DNA of 64,000 nucleotides. Origin: Alteromonas ponticola (GTDB lineage: Bacteria; Pseudomonadota; Gammaproteobacteria; Enterobacterales; Alteromonadaceae). The stretch spans positions 60,659 through 124,658 of the forward strand of contig NZ_JAATNW010000008.1 of NCBI RefSeq assembly GCF_012911815.1, written 5' to 3'. The notes beneath the pieces are model-generated. The model was not told the origin of the DNA. It did not search any database and saw nothing but the letters and a program-made list of their open reading frames with translations. Made by a program: the position numbers and the translations under genes. This document shows positions 37,851-46,559 of the stretch, piece by piece (position 1 is the first letter of the stretch; the number at the start of each line of letters is the position of its first letter).

Positions 37851-38183
37851 TCAGACGTAGATATCTAATCGATGTTTGCGTTTGTCTTGAGGATCATTAT
37901 CTACTGCATCGTCAGCAGCTTTTTCAACCTTTTCATCGTGTTTTGACTCGGAAGACTGCTCATCCCGCTGTTGTTTACTTTGCCGACGATCGGGTTCATT
38001 GCCTTCAATGCGTTTGTACTGCTCACGCTCAGACACCTTGCGTTCGTTGTCGTGATCTTCTTTTTCCTGTTGACTCAGTGCGTCAGTGCGCGCCTCGGCA
38101 CTCACCTGCTTGACCCTGTCATCGGGTTTGATCACCACCCGCCCTTGCCGGGGAATTACAGAAAATAATAAATCGTCACTCAT
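37851..38183 (-). CDS. Highly charged hypothetical protein
   Basis: 110 residues. The first about 25 residues are ordered (MSDDLLFSVIPRQGRVVIKPDD). The remainder, about residues 30-105, is almost entirely Glu/Asp/Lys/Arg/Gln/Ser, for example QQEKEDHDNERKVSEREQ, with probable disorder or single long helix. No family recognised. It has its own terminator and is divergent from the his operon. Confidence 0.65.
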   Translation of the reverse strand: MSDDLLFSVIPRQGRVVIKPDDRVKQVSAEARTDALSQQEKEDHDNERKVSEREQYKRIEGNEPDRRQSKQQRDEQSSESKHDEKVEKAADDAVDNDPQDKRKHRLDIYV

Positions 38184-38298
38184 TGCTACACCTTTAGCTA
38201 CCCACCTTTTATACGTAAAAAAGCAGTACTCATATCAATTTGAACTTAAATAGACTAAATAGTTTCGTTGAATGAGGATAAACAATTCGAATATCTTC

Positions 38299-38328
38299 TT
38301 GTCAACTACCCCCCTTCTGGTTTATGTT
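38299..38328 (+). promoter_or_regulatory. Putative his operon promoter
   Basis: TTGTCA at 38299-38304 and TATGTT at 38323-38328 with 18-bp spacing. It lies about 35 bp before the leader peptide start, consistent with a sigma70 promoter giving a leader of roughly 170 nt. Confidence 0.45.
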
Positions 38329-38361
38329 ATCGGCAGACCTATTAAATAATTTATTTTATCT

Positions 38362-38406
38362 ATGAATTTTTGCGCAATTAACCATCATCACCATCATATA
38401 GCATAA
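38362..38406 (+). CDS. hisL: his operon leader peptide
   Basis: 14-residue [17 protein letters not shown] with five consecutive His codons (CAT CAT CAC CAT CAT), ending at TAA 38404-38406. It is followed at once by mutually exclusive hairpins and a terminator before hisG. Ribosome stalling on His codons when charged tRNA-His is scarce would favour the antiterminator. No strong Shine-Dalgarno is visible. Confidence 0.9.
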   Translation: MNFCAINHHHHHIA

Positions 38407-38420
38407 CCTTTCGGTTTGTG

Positions 38421-38508
38421 CTGGAAGGTCTATTGTTTCCTTCCAGCGGCGCAAAAACACTCAGTTTACTAAGCCCCTAGAAGGAAACTTCTGGGGGTTT
38501 TTGTTTTT
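38421..38508 (+). promoter_or_regulatory. his transcription attenuator
   Basis: Segment 1:2 pairs CTGGAAGG (38421-38428) with CCTTCCAG (38439-38446). The alternative 2:3 pairing joins 38435-38446 with 38477-38488 (11 of 12 bases). Terminator 3:4 pairs 38474-38483 with 38488-38497 around a GAAA loop and is followed by a T-rich run to 38508. This is the full attenuation logic. Confidence 0.9.
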
Positions 38509-38542
38509 ACGCGTGAAAAAATACGATATGAGGAAAACGACA

Positions 38543-39445
38543 ATGAGTGAAAGTGGAAGGTTACGAATCGCCGTACAAAAATCTGGGCGCCTAAGCGATG
38601 ACAGTATTGCACTGCTAAAAGCGATTGGTATAAAACTGAATATCAGAGATCGTCTGTTAATCGCCCACTCGACCAATCAACCCATCGATTTACTGCGCGT
38701 GCGGGATGACGATATTCCCGGACTGGTAATGGATGGCGTTGTCGATTTAGGCTTTATCGGTGAAAACGAGCTTGAAGAGAAGATGCTTGAACGCAAAGCG
38801 GCAGGTAAAGCCAGCGAGTTTGAAGTACTCAGAAGACTTGACTACGGCGGTTGTCGGCTATCCATCGCGGTGCCCAAAGAAGCGAGCTACAACGGTATCG
38901 GTTCGTTAGAGAAAAAGCGCGTCGCTACCACTTACCCTTATTTGCTTGAGCGCTATTTTGCGGAACAAAAAGTCAATGCGAAAGCGGTCATGCTAACCGG
39001 CTCTGTCGAAGTCGCTCCGCGCGCTGGTGTGGCAGATGCGATTTGTGACCTGGTTTCAACGGGCGCGACGCTGGAAGCAAATGGATTGGTAGAAAAAGAT
39101 GTTATCTTTCGTTCAAAAGCGGTTTTAATTCAACGGGCTGACGGCGATCTGAGCGATGAAAAATTAGCCCTGATCAACCGCCTGATCCCTCGAATTGACG
39201 GCGTGATGCAGGCAAAAGAAAGTAAATACATCATGCTACATGCACCTAAAGCCTATCTTGAACAAGTTAAAAGTCTGTTACCTGGGGCCGAGAACCCAAC
39301 GGTATTGCCGCTGGCGGGTAACGATGAACTGGTTGCCGTGCACGTTGTCAGCTCAGAAAACTTATTCTGGGAAACCATGGAGAAGCTTAAATCACTAGGC
39401 TGCAGCTCCATTCTAGTGATGCCAATTGAAAAAATGATGGGATAG
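38543..39445 (+). CDS. hisG: ATP phosphoribosyltransferase HisG
   Basis: 300 residues from the ATG at 38543 (TGAGGA 8 bp upstream). Long-form HisG like E. coli: [35 protein letters not shown], the PRPP loop region [24 protein letters not shown], and a C-terminal regulatory domain ending EKMMG. First committed step of histidine synthesis, feedback-inhibited by His. First of eight closely packed his genes. Confidence 0.97.
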   Translation: MSESGRLRIAVQKSGRLSDDSIALLKAIGIKLNIRDRLLIAHSTNQPIDLLRVRDDDIPGLVMDGVVDLGFIGENELEEKMLERKAAGKASEFEVLRRLDYGGCRLSIAVPKEASYNGIGSLEKKRVATTYPYLLERYFAEQKVNAKAVMLTGSVEVAPRAGVADAICDLVSTGATLEANGLVEKDVIFRSKAVLIQRADGDLSDEKLALINRLIPRIDGVMQAKESKYIMLHAPKAYLEQVKSLLPGAENPTVLPLAGNDELVAVHVVSSENLFWETMEKLKSLGCSSILVMPIEKMMG

Positions 39446-39453
39446 AGGTAAGC

Positions 39454-40758
39454 ATGATTACGTGGAACACGCTGACATCCGCCCAACAAAAAGACGCGCT
39501 GACGCGCCCTGTCATGGCGTTAGCAGGGTCAGTGAAAAGTAAGGTAAGTGAAATTATTAATGCTGTTGAACAACGTGGTGACGAGGCGGTACTTGAGCTG
39601 ACCCGTCAGTTCGACTGCAATACTTTGAAAACGCTGCCGCTCAGTAGCAGGCAGCTGACTGAACTTGCCAGTCAGGTCAACGATGTGACTCGGCAGGCCA
39701 TTGAAGCGGCATATGCCAACATTAAGCGTTTTCATATTGCCCAACAGCAACCTGCTGTTGTGGTAGAGACACGCCCGGGCGTGATTTGTGAACAGCACTC
39801 AGATGCCATTGAATCGGTAGGTCTCTACATTCCTGGGGGTAGCGCTCCTTTGCCTTCAACTGTATTGATGCTGGGCGTACCGGCGCAGGTCGCCGGCTGT
39901 AAAACCCGAATCCTGTGCACCCCGCCCAATGTCAACGGTACCATTGCTCCGGAAATCGCCTACGCCGCTTCGTTGTGCGGTATCCAAAAGGTCTTTTTGT
40001 GTGGTGGCGCTCAGGCTATCGCTGCGATGGCTCTGGGTACCCAGACAATCACCAAAGTTGATAAAATCTATGGGCCTGGGAACCGTTTTGTTACTGAAGC
40101 GAAACAGCAGGTAAGCCAGCGCAACGATGGCGCCGCAATTGATATGCCGGCGGGTCCCTCAGAAGTGCTGGTGATTGCTGATGCCAGCGCAAATGCGCAG
40201 TTTGTGGCCGCCGATTTACTCTCTCAAGCTGAGCACGGGGAAGATTCGCAAGCCATTCTGGTTTGTTCAAGCAAAGAGGTCATTGAACAGACACAACGTG
40301 CAGTCGAATCGCAGCTTCAGGTACTCTCAAGACAAAGTACCGCCAGTGTGGCAATGAAAAACGCAAGGTACATTCTTACGCAATCTGTCGACGAGTCGGT
40401 ATTGGTCAGCAACCAATACGCGCCGGAACATTTGATTGTACAAACTGAAGATGCACGCGCTTTATTACCAGCGATTAAAAACGCAGGATCTGTCTTTCTC
40501 GGGGCCTGGTCACCTGAGTCAGCGGGCGACTATGCCTCGGGCACCAACCACGTTCTGCCCACCTATGGTTTTGCGCGCACGTATTCAAGTTTAGGCTTAA
40601 GCGACTTTGTCAGGCGTTATACCGTTCAGGAAATTACCCAACAGGGATTGCAGGAGATTGGTCAGACAATCTGCGTTCTCGCCGAAGCCGAAGGGCTGGA
40701 TGCGCATAAACGTGCAGTTTCTATTAGACTGCAGGCATTAGAGGAGGCGTCAAAATGA
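39454..40758 (+). CDS. hisD: Histidinol dehydrogenase HisD
   Basis: 434 residues. Motifs: SVGLYIPGGSAPLPSTVLM, CGGAQAIAAMALGTQTI, KIYGPGNRFVTEAKQQV, and the zinc-site region DLLSQAEHGEDSQAILV; catalytic EH in NQYAPEHL. Oxidises histidinol to histidine in two steps. Starts 9 bp after hisG and overlaps hisC by 4 bp. Confidence 0.97.
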   Translation: MITWNTLTSAQQKDALTRPVMALAGSVKSKVSEIINAVEQRGDEAVLELTRQFDCNTLKTLPLSSRQLTELASQVNDVTRQAIEAAYANIKRFHIAQQQPAVVVETRPGVICEQHSDAIESVGLYIPGGSAPLPSTVLMLGVPAQVAGCKTRILCTPPNVNGTIAPEIAYAASLCGIQKVFLCGGAQAIAAMALGTQTITKVDKIYGPGNRFVTEAKQQVSQRNDGAAIDMPAGPSEVLVIADASANAQFVAADLLSQAEHGEDSQAILVCSSKEVIEQTQRAVESQLQVLSRQSTASVAMKNARYILTQSVDESVLVSNQYAPEHLIVQTEDARALLPAIKNAGSVFLGAWSPESAGDYASGTNHVLPTYGFARTYSSLGLSDFVRRYTVQEITQQGLQEIGQTICVLAEAEGLDAHKRAVSIRLQALEEASK

Positions 40759-41837
40759 GTGCACTTACGGAAAAGTTATTGAACTCCAATTTAAAAACGC
40801 TGACGCCTTACGAATCGGCGCGGCGTTTATTCAGTGGCGGTACTGACTGGTTGAACGCCAACGAATCTCCATTTTGTAACGACATTGAAGTCGCCCTTAC
40901 TGACTATAATCGCTATCCGGATTGTCAGCCGAAAGGATTAATCAACGCCTACGCAAATTATGCACAAGTACAGGCAGATAAAGTCCTGGCTACGCGTGGC
41001 GCAGATGAGGGAATTGAGCTACTTATCCGAACTTTCTGCGAATATCAGCGAGACTCGATTCTCATCTGTCCGCCCACCTACGGCATGTACAAAATCAGTG
41101 CACAAACCTGCGGTATTAATACCGTCGAAGTACCGTTAAACGCGGACTTTTCGCTGGACGTGGCTGCGATAACCGCAGTAGAAAACGTCAATATTGTATT
41201 TTTATGTTCGCCGAACAATCCAACCGGAACCTTGCTCAACGAAGAAGATGTGGTGCAGGTGCTGACCCACTTTTCCAATAAAGCGCTGGTTGTATTAGAT
41301 GAAGCCTATATTGAATTTTCAACACAACAGAATTGGGCCGCCATGCTGGACAAATTCCCCAACCTGGTGGTTTTGCGAACCTTATCCAAAGCCTTTGCAC
41401 TGGCCGGACTGCGTTGTGGGTTCACGCTGGCTAACCCAGACATTATTCAATCGCTGTTAAAAACAATTGCCCCCTACCCGGTTTCCGCTCCTGTCGCACA
41501 AATTGCCCAACGGGCATTATCTGATGAAGGCATAACACTGATGCGTCAGCAGGTTGCTTACCTGACTGCAGAACAAAATCGTGTACGGGAAGCGCTGTCT
41601 GGACATGCGGGCGTGAACCTGAAAGGTGGCAACGCGGCGAATTTTATTCTGTTCCAATACACCTATCGCACACAGCTTATGCAACATCTGGTAGATAACG
41701 GGATGTTGATCCGCGATCAGTCTAAACAAGTGGGGCTGGCAGACTGTCTGCGAATGACCATTGGCAGCCGCAGCCAAAACGATCGCTTTTTATCACTACT
41801 TGACCAATATTTGAATGACACCGGAGACGTAGCATGA
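40755..41837 (+). CDS. hisC: Histidinol-phosphate aminotransferase HisC
   Basis: 360 residues, PLP fold type I. NANESPF substrate loop, [30 protein letters not shown], and the PLP lysine in [14 protein letters not shown]. Overlaps hisD (ATGA) and hisB by 4 bp each. Confidence 0.97.
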   Translation: MSALTEKLLNSNLKTLTPYESARRLFSGGTDWLNANESPFCNDIEVALTDYNRYPDCQPKGLINAYANYAQVQADKVLATRGADEGIELLIRTFCEYQRDSILICPPTYGMYKISAQTCGINTVEVPLNADFSLDVAAITAVENVNIVFLCSPNNPTGTLLNEEDVVQVLTHFSNKALVVLDEAYIEFSTQQNWAAMLDKFPNLVVLRTLSKAFALAGLRCGFTLANPDIIQSLLKTIAPYPVSAPVAQIAQRALSDEGITLMRQQVAYLTAEQNRVREALSGHAGVNLKGGNAANFILFQYTYRTQLMQHLVDNGMLIRDQSKQVGLADCLRMTIGSRSQNDRFLSLLDQYLNDTGDVA

Positions 41838-42904
41838 GTCAGCAACCTATTCTTTTTATCGACCGCGATGGCACCCTGGTGGAGGAGCCGCCCGTTGATA
41901 AACAATTGGACCGACTAGATAAACTGGTATTAGAACCCAATGTCATTCCCGTTTTACTCAAGCTTCAGGCTCAGGGCTTTCGGTTGGTTATGGTGAGCAA
42001 TCAAGATGGCCTTGGCACCGCAAGCTTTCCACAGCAAGATTTTGATGCGCCGCATAATATGATGATGGCCATTTTTCAAAGTCAGGGCATTACTTTTGAC
42101 GACGTTTTAATTTGTCCGCATTTTGATCATGATGACTGTAGCTGTCGCAAGCCTCGTCTGGGTTTAGTGGCTGATTACCTGCAACAAGGTCGCGTTGATT
42201 TCACACGTTCATTTGTGATTGGCGATCGGCAAACGGATTTGCAACTGGCTGAGAATATGGGGATAAAAGGGATACGCTACGACCGGACAGACCACAACTG
42301 GCGAGCGATCGAAAAACTGCTACTGGCTTCGCAGCGCACGGCCAAAGTTCGGCGCGCGACCAGTGAAACTGATATTCAGGTTGCCGTAAACTTAGATAGC
42401 GCCGATAAATCGACCATCGAAACCGGTGTGGGCTTTTTTGATCATATGCTTGATCAGATTGCCACGCACGGCGGGTTTGAGCTGCAACTGACGGTGAAAG
42501 GCGATTTGCATATCGATGACCACCATAGTGTAGAAGATACTGCGCTGGCACTGGGAGAGGCACTTAAGAAAGCGTTGGGTGATAAGCGTGGCATTGGCCG
42601 GTTTGGCTTTGCGTTACCCATGGATGAATGTCGCGCAGAATGTGTGATGGATATTTCCAACCGTCCACACCTTAAATTCGATGCCACGTTCAGCCGTGAT
42701 CAGGTTGGTGGAATGGCCACAGAGATGGTTGAGCACTTCTTCTATTCACTAGCCCAAAGTATGGGCCTTTCGCTGCATTTGAGCACTACTGAGGGAAACG
42801 CACATCATCAGGTCGAAAGCCTGTTTAAAGTATTTGGACGCGCACTACGCCAGGCGATAACCCGACAGGGAAATGAATTACCCAGCAGTAAAGGAGCCCT
42901 GTGA
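41834..42904 (+). CDS. hisB: Bifunctional histidinol-phosphatase/imidazoleglycerol-phosphate dehydratase HisB
   Basis: 356 residues, a fusion as in enteric bacteria. N-terminal HAD phosphatase: FIDRDGTL (Asp10, Asp12), with zinc Cys/His in [12 protein letters not shown]-terminal dehydratase from about 167: [30 protein letters not shown], and [15 protein letters not shown] with manganese-binding His. Catalyses steps six and eight. Confidence 0.97.
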   Translation: MSQQPILFIDRDGTLVEEPPVDKQLDRLDKLVLEPNVIPVLLKLQAQGFRLVMVSNQDGLGTASFPQQDFDAPHNMMMAIFQSQGITFDDVLICPHFDHDDCSCRKPRLGLVADYLQQGRVDFTRSFVIGDRQTDLQLAENMGIKGIRYDRTDHNWRAIEKLLLASQRTAKVRRATSETDIQVAVNLDSADKSTIETGVGFFDHMLDQIATHGGFELQLTVKGDLHIDDHHSVEDTALALGEALKKALGDKRGIGRFGFALPMDECRAECVMDISNRPHLKFDATFSRDQVGGMATEMVEHFFYSLAQSMGLSLHLSTTEGNAHHQVESLFKVFGRALRQAITRQGNELPSSKGAL

Positions 42905-43506
42905 TGCAGCAAAAAGTCGTTATCGTTAACACAGGCTGCGCAAATATTTCGTCTGTGCGAATTGCGCTGGAAAAACTGGGAAGCAGTGTGCTGGTAACCG
43001 CTGATGCCGACGCGATTCACCAGGCAGATAAAGTCTTGCTGCCGGGAGTTGGCAGTGCTGGTGCTGCCATGAAAAGTATTGAACAAAAAAAGCTGACTAA
43101 TGTAATTCAAGGTCTTACTCAGCCAGTACTGGGTGTGTGTCTGGGCATGCAATTAATGGTGTCTCGTTCCGAAGAAAGTCAGACAGGCTCGGTGTCGTGT
43201 CTGGATTTGATCCCCGGCGACGTGGTGCGCATGCAAGTTGGCACAAAGCGCCTTCCCCATATGGGCTGGAACACCGTATCAGCCACCGCGCAAAGTGAAC
43301 TATTTAAGGGCATTCCGGACAATACTTATTTCTATTTTGTCCACAGTTATTGCGTGAAACCAAGCTCCTATACGTTAGCCGAGTGTCACTACGCGCAACC
43401 TTTCTCAGCGGCACTGATGAAGGATAATTTTTACGGGGTGCAATTTCATCCTGAGCGTTCAGGTGAAGCCGGCGCACAACTTTTAAGGAACTTCTTAGAC
43501 TTATGA
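42904..43506 (+). CDS. hisH: Imidazole glycerol phosphate synthase subunit HisH
   Basis: 200 residues from the ATG at 42904, overlapping the hisB stop by one base (TGATG), with AAGGAG upstream. Class I glutamine amidotransferase: catalytic Cys in [10 protein letters not shown], and His/Glu in VQFHPERSG. Supplies ammonia to HisF. Confidence 0.96.
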   Translation: MQQKVVIVNTGCANISSVRIALEKLGSSVLVTADADAIHQADKVLLPGVGSAGAAMKSIEQKKLTNVIQGLTQPVLGVCLGMQLMVSRSEESQTGSVSCLDLIPGDVVRMQVGTKRLPHMGWNTVSATAQSELFKGIPDNTYFYFVHSYCVKPSSYTLAECHYAQPFSAALMKDNFYGVQFHPERSGEAGAQLLRNFLDL

Positions 43507-44252
43507 TTATTCCAGCAATTGATTTGATCGATGGCGAAGTGGTCAGACTTTATCAGGGCGATTACGAGCAAAAAACAGCCTATGCGGCCTCTCCCCTCGA
43601 TGTACTGAACCGTTACGCAGACGACGGCGCCCACTGGTTACACATTGTCGATTTGACCGGGGCCAAGGATACCGCCAAACGACAGCTCGACTTAATTCGC
43701 AAAATGACGGCAACCAAACGTATGAAGTTTCAGGCCGGCGGAGGTGTCAGAAACCAGCAGGATGTTGAACAGTTACTGCAGAGTGGTATCGACCGCGTGG
43801 TGATTGGCTCATTAGCTGTCAAACAGCCCGAAGTGGTTAAGAGCTGGCTTAGGCACTATGGAAGCGAGCGTATTGTGCTGGCGCTTGATATCAACATTGA
43901 CCAACAGAATCGAAAGTGGCTGGCGGTCAATGGTTGGGAGCAAGACTCAGGAGTTCGCCTTGAACCACTGCTAGACGAGTACCTGGAAGTTGGCATAAAG
44001 CATGTGTTGTGCACAGATATAAGCCGCGACGGCACACTGTCAGGTTCAAATGTCGAACTTTATACGCAGCTGTCTCAAGACTACCCCACGATACAGTGGC
44101 AAGCCTCCGGCGGGATCGGCTCGTTAAAGGATATCCAGGCCCTGAAGCCGGCTAACGTAGCTGGCGTTATTTTAGGAAAAGCATTGTTAGAAGATAAATT
44201 TTCAGTAAAGGAGGCCGTTGAATGTTGGCAAAACGCATCATTCCCTGTTTAG
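43503..44252 (+). CDS. hisA: ProFAR isomerase HisA
   Basis: 249 residues, TIM barrel: [21 protein letters not shown] at the start with catalytic Asp8, [25 protein letters not shown] and [10 protein letters not shown] phosphate loops. Overlaps hisH by 4 bp and hisF by 31 bp. Confidence 0.97.
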   Translation: MIIPAIDLIDGEVVRLYQGDYEQKTAYAASPLDVLNRYADDGAHWLHIVDLTGAKDTAKRQLDLIRKMTATKRMKFQAGGGVRNQQDVEQLLQSGIDRVVIGSLAVKQPEVVKSWLRHYGSERIVLALDINIDQQNRKWLAVNGWEQDSGVRLEPLLDEYLEVGIKHVLCTDISRDGTLSGSNVELYTQLSQDYPTIQWQASGGIGSLKDIQALKPANVAGVILGKALLEDKFSVKEAVECWQNASFPV

Positions 44253-45010
44253 ACGTTCGTGACGGCAAAGTGGTTAAGGGCGTACAGTTTCGCAATCATG
44301 AAATTGTGGGCGATATTGTACCCTTAGCGGAATTTTATGGTTCTGCAGGCGCTGATGAACTGGTTTTTTACGACATCACTGCCAGCTCGGATGCACGCAC
44401 CGTTGATAAAAGTTGGGTAAGCCGCATTGCCGAAGTCATTGATATCCCTTTTTGTGTTGCTGGCGGCATAAAATCAGTGAAAGAGGCAGGCCACATCCTG
44501 GAGATGGGCGCAGATAAAATTTCCATAAACTCCCCTGCCTTGATGAATCCAGAGTTGATCAATCAGTTACATGATGAATTCGGGCAGCAATGTGTGGTTA
44601 TTGGTATCGACAGCCTGTTTAATGAGCAGACGCAGCAATATGAAGTCTATAAATTTACCGGCGATGAAAGTCGTACCCAACAAACTGCATGGCAAACTCT
44701 GGATTGGGTGCAAGAGGTACAACAACGGGGTGCAGGTGAGATAGTGTTAAATTGTATGAATCAGGATGGTGTCCGCCAAGGCTATGATATCAAACAGTTA
44801 AAAGCGGTACGCGAAATTTGCAACCTGCCTTTGATTGCTTCAGGTGGTGCAGGAGAAAGCCAACATTTTGAGGATGTATTTACCCAGGCAGATGTGGATG
44901 GTGCGTTAGCAGCATCGGTATTTCATAAGGGGATTATTCAGATAAACGAACTCAAAAAGCATTTGGCCACCGCTGGTATCACCATGCGGGTACCGTTTCA
45001 AAAAAAATAG
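44222..45010 (+). CDS. hisF: Imidazole glycerol phosphate synthase subunit HisF
   Basis: 262 residues: [23 protein letters not shown] with catalytic Asp11, [32 protein letters not shown] with Asp, [14 protein letters not shown]-barrel cyclase partner of HisH. The ATG lies inside the end of hisA (31-bp overlap), with GGAGG at 44211-44215. Confidence 0.97.
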   Translation: MLAKRIIPCLDVRDGKVVKGVQFRNHEIVGDIVPLAEFYGSAGADELVFYDITASSDARTVDKSWVSRIAEVIDIPFCVAGGIKSVKEAGHILEMGADKISINSPALMNPELINQLHDEFGQQCVVIGIDSLFNEQTQQYEVYKFTGDESRTQQTAWQTLDWVQEVQQRGAGEIVLNCMNQDGVRQGYDIKQLKAVREICNLPLIASGGAGESQHFEDVFTQADVDGALAASVFHKGIIQINELKKHLATAGITMRVPFQKK

Positions 45011-45018
45011 GAGGTTAG

Positions 45019-45651
45019 ATGAAACTCAGTCTTGATAATGTAAATGAGTTGGCCTGGGAGAAAATGAACGGTTTGTTACCGGTAATGGTGCAAAATGGTT
45101 ATTCCGCTCAAATGTTGATGCAGGGGTATATGAATGTTGAAGCGTTACAGCAAACTCTGCGTACAAACAAAGTGACCTTTTTTAGCCGTTCTAAACAGCG
45201 ACTGTGGATGAAGGGTGAAAGTTCAGGCCACACGCTAAACTTACTGGAAGCCACTGCAGACTGCGACCTCGACGCTATTTTAATTTTGGCTGCGCCAAAA
45301 GGCCCCACCTGTCACACTGGGGCGACAAGCTGCTGGTATGACAGTGCATTGCCAGATTACTCTTTTTTAGCAGAGCTGGAACAGCTTATCGCTGATCGTA
45401 AAGATGAAGCACCCGACTCCAGTTACACCGCTTCGCTCTATCAAAAAGGGATAAAAAGGATTGCCCAAAAAGTAGGTGAAGAAGGGGTGGAAACTGCATT
45501 AGCTGCCGCTACCGGGGATACTGAGGAATTAAAAAACGAAGCTGCAGACTTAACCTATCATCTGATGGTATTACTGCAAGCCGCAGATATATCTATGGCC
45601 GATGTGGTTGCAGTACTAAGGGCAAGACATACCGCAGCGAAGCCCGCTTAA
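45019..45651 (+). CDS. hisI: Bifunctional PR-AMP cyclohydrolase/PR-ATP pyrophosphatase HisIE
   Basis: 210 residues. Cyclohydrolase half (about 1-115): MLMQGYMNVEALQQTL, FFSRSKQRLWMKGE, DCDLDAIL, GPTCHTG with zinc Cys. Pyrophosphatase half: IKRIAQKVGEEGVETALAAA and ELKNEAADLTYHLMVLL with acidic metal ligands. Last gene of the operon, GGAGG just upstream. Confidence 0.97.
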   Translation: MKLSLDNVNELAWEKMNGLLPVMVQNGYSAQMLMQGYMNVEALQQTLRTNKVTFFSRSKQRLWMKGESSGHTLNLLEATADCDLDAILILAAPKGPTCHTGATSCWYDSALPDYSFLAELEQLIADRKDEAPDSSYTASLYQKGIKRIAQKVGEEGVETALAAATGDTEELKNEAADLTYHLMVLLQAADISMADVVAVLRARHTAAKPA

Positions 45652-45746
45652 TCTTTGTAAATGTATCAGTCGTCGCAAAATAGTGGAACTCACTGTTTTG
45701 CGGCCTTACAACATCATTGGAACATTTGACCGGTAAGGAAAAATCT

Positions 45747-46385
45747 ATGTCAATGATGAAGCAGTTCTGGCGGACCAACTGGTCATTCGTATTGCTACTG
45801 AGTTTGATGTTTGTATTCAGAAGCAGTATCGCAGACTGGTACCACGTCCCTTCTGGCTCCATGGAGCCAAATTTGATCGCAGGCGATCGTATTTATGTTG
45901 ATAAAACCGCTTATGCTTTAGAAGTTCCATTTACTGATATCAAACTGTTTTCAACGGGAAAGGTCAACCGTGGTGACATTGTTACAATAAATAGTTCAGC
46001 CGCAAACGAACACCTGGTGAAGCGCGTTATCGGCGTACCGGGCGACAGGGTGGCGATGAAGAATAATCGACTTTACCTCAATGAGGCTCCCCTCGAATAT
46101 CAAACTGTGTCGGCGACAATTAAAAACGAAAACCTTGAAAACGTTTTCCACACCATTCAGATAACGTCCGATCCACACCCTTTGTCATCTTTTGCCCCTG
46201 TCACTGTTCCCCCAGATCATGTGCTGGTACTGGGCGATAATCGCAATCGCAGCGCTGATTCACGTGTTCACGGGTTAATCCCCATCGACGAATTACAGGG
46301 TAAAGCTTTAAGTATTGTCGTCTCATTTGATCAGGAAAACTATTGGTTGCCGCGAAAAAACCGGTGGTTAAAACCGCTAATTTAA
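45747..46385 (+). CDS. Signal peptidase I
   Basis: 212 residues from the ATG at 45747, with AAGGAA upstream; an upstream ATG at 45717 is possible. One N-terminal membrane segment (about 10-25), catalytic Ser38 in PSGSMEP, Lys92 in LVKRVIGVPGDRV, and box E GDNRNRSADSRVHG. It is shorter than E. coli LepB and has a single predicted anchor. It is away from the usual lepA-lepB-rnc context, so it may be an additional signal peptidase. Confidence 0.88.
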   Translation: MSMMKQFWRTNWSFVLLLSLMFVFRSSIADWYHVPSGSMEPNLIAGDRIYVDKTAYALEVPFTDIKLFSTGKVNRGDIVTINSSAANEHLVKRVIGVPGDRVAMKNNRLYLNEAPLEYQTVSATIKNENLENVFHTIQITSDPHPLSSFAPVTVPPDHVLVLGDNRNRSADSRVHGLIPIDELQGKALSIVVSFDQENYWLPRKNRWLKPLI

Positions 46386-46559
46386 CGGCCAGCGTAGGGC
46401 TCATTTCACAAAGTGCATAAATATAAAGACAATTTTGTTTACACTTTAGTTGAATAAAGATTCTGAATGCCTATTGTCAGAATTTGCTAGTGATGGTATG
46501 AAAGAAATAACACCATGGAGTATCGGTGCTCAATAAAAAACAATTTTAAGGACCATCAG

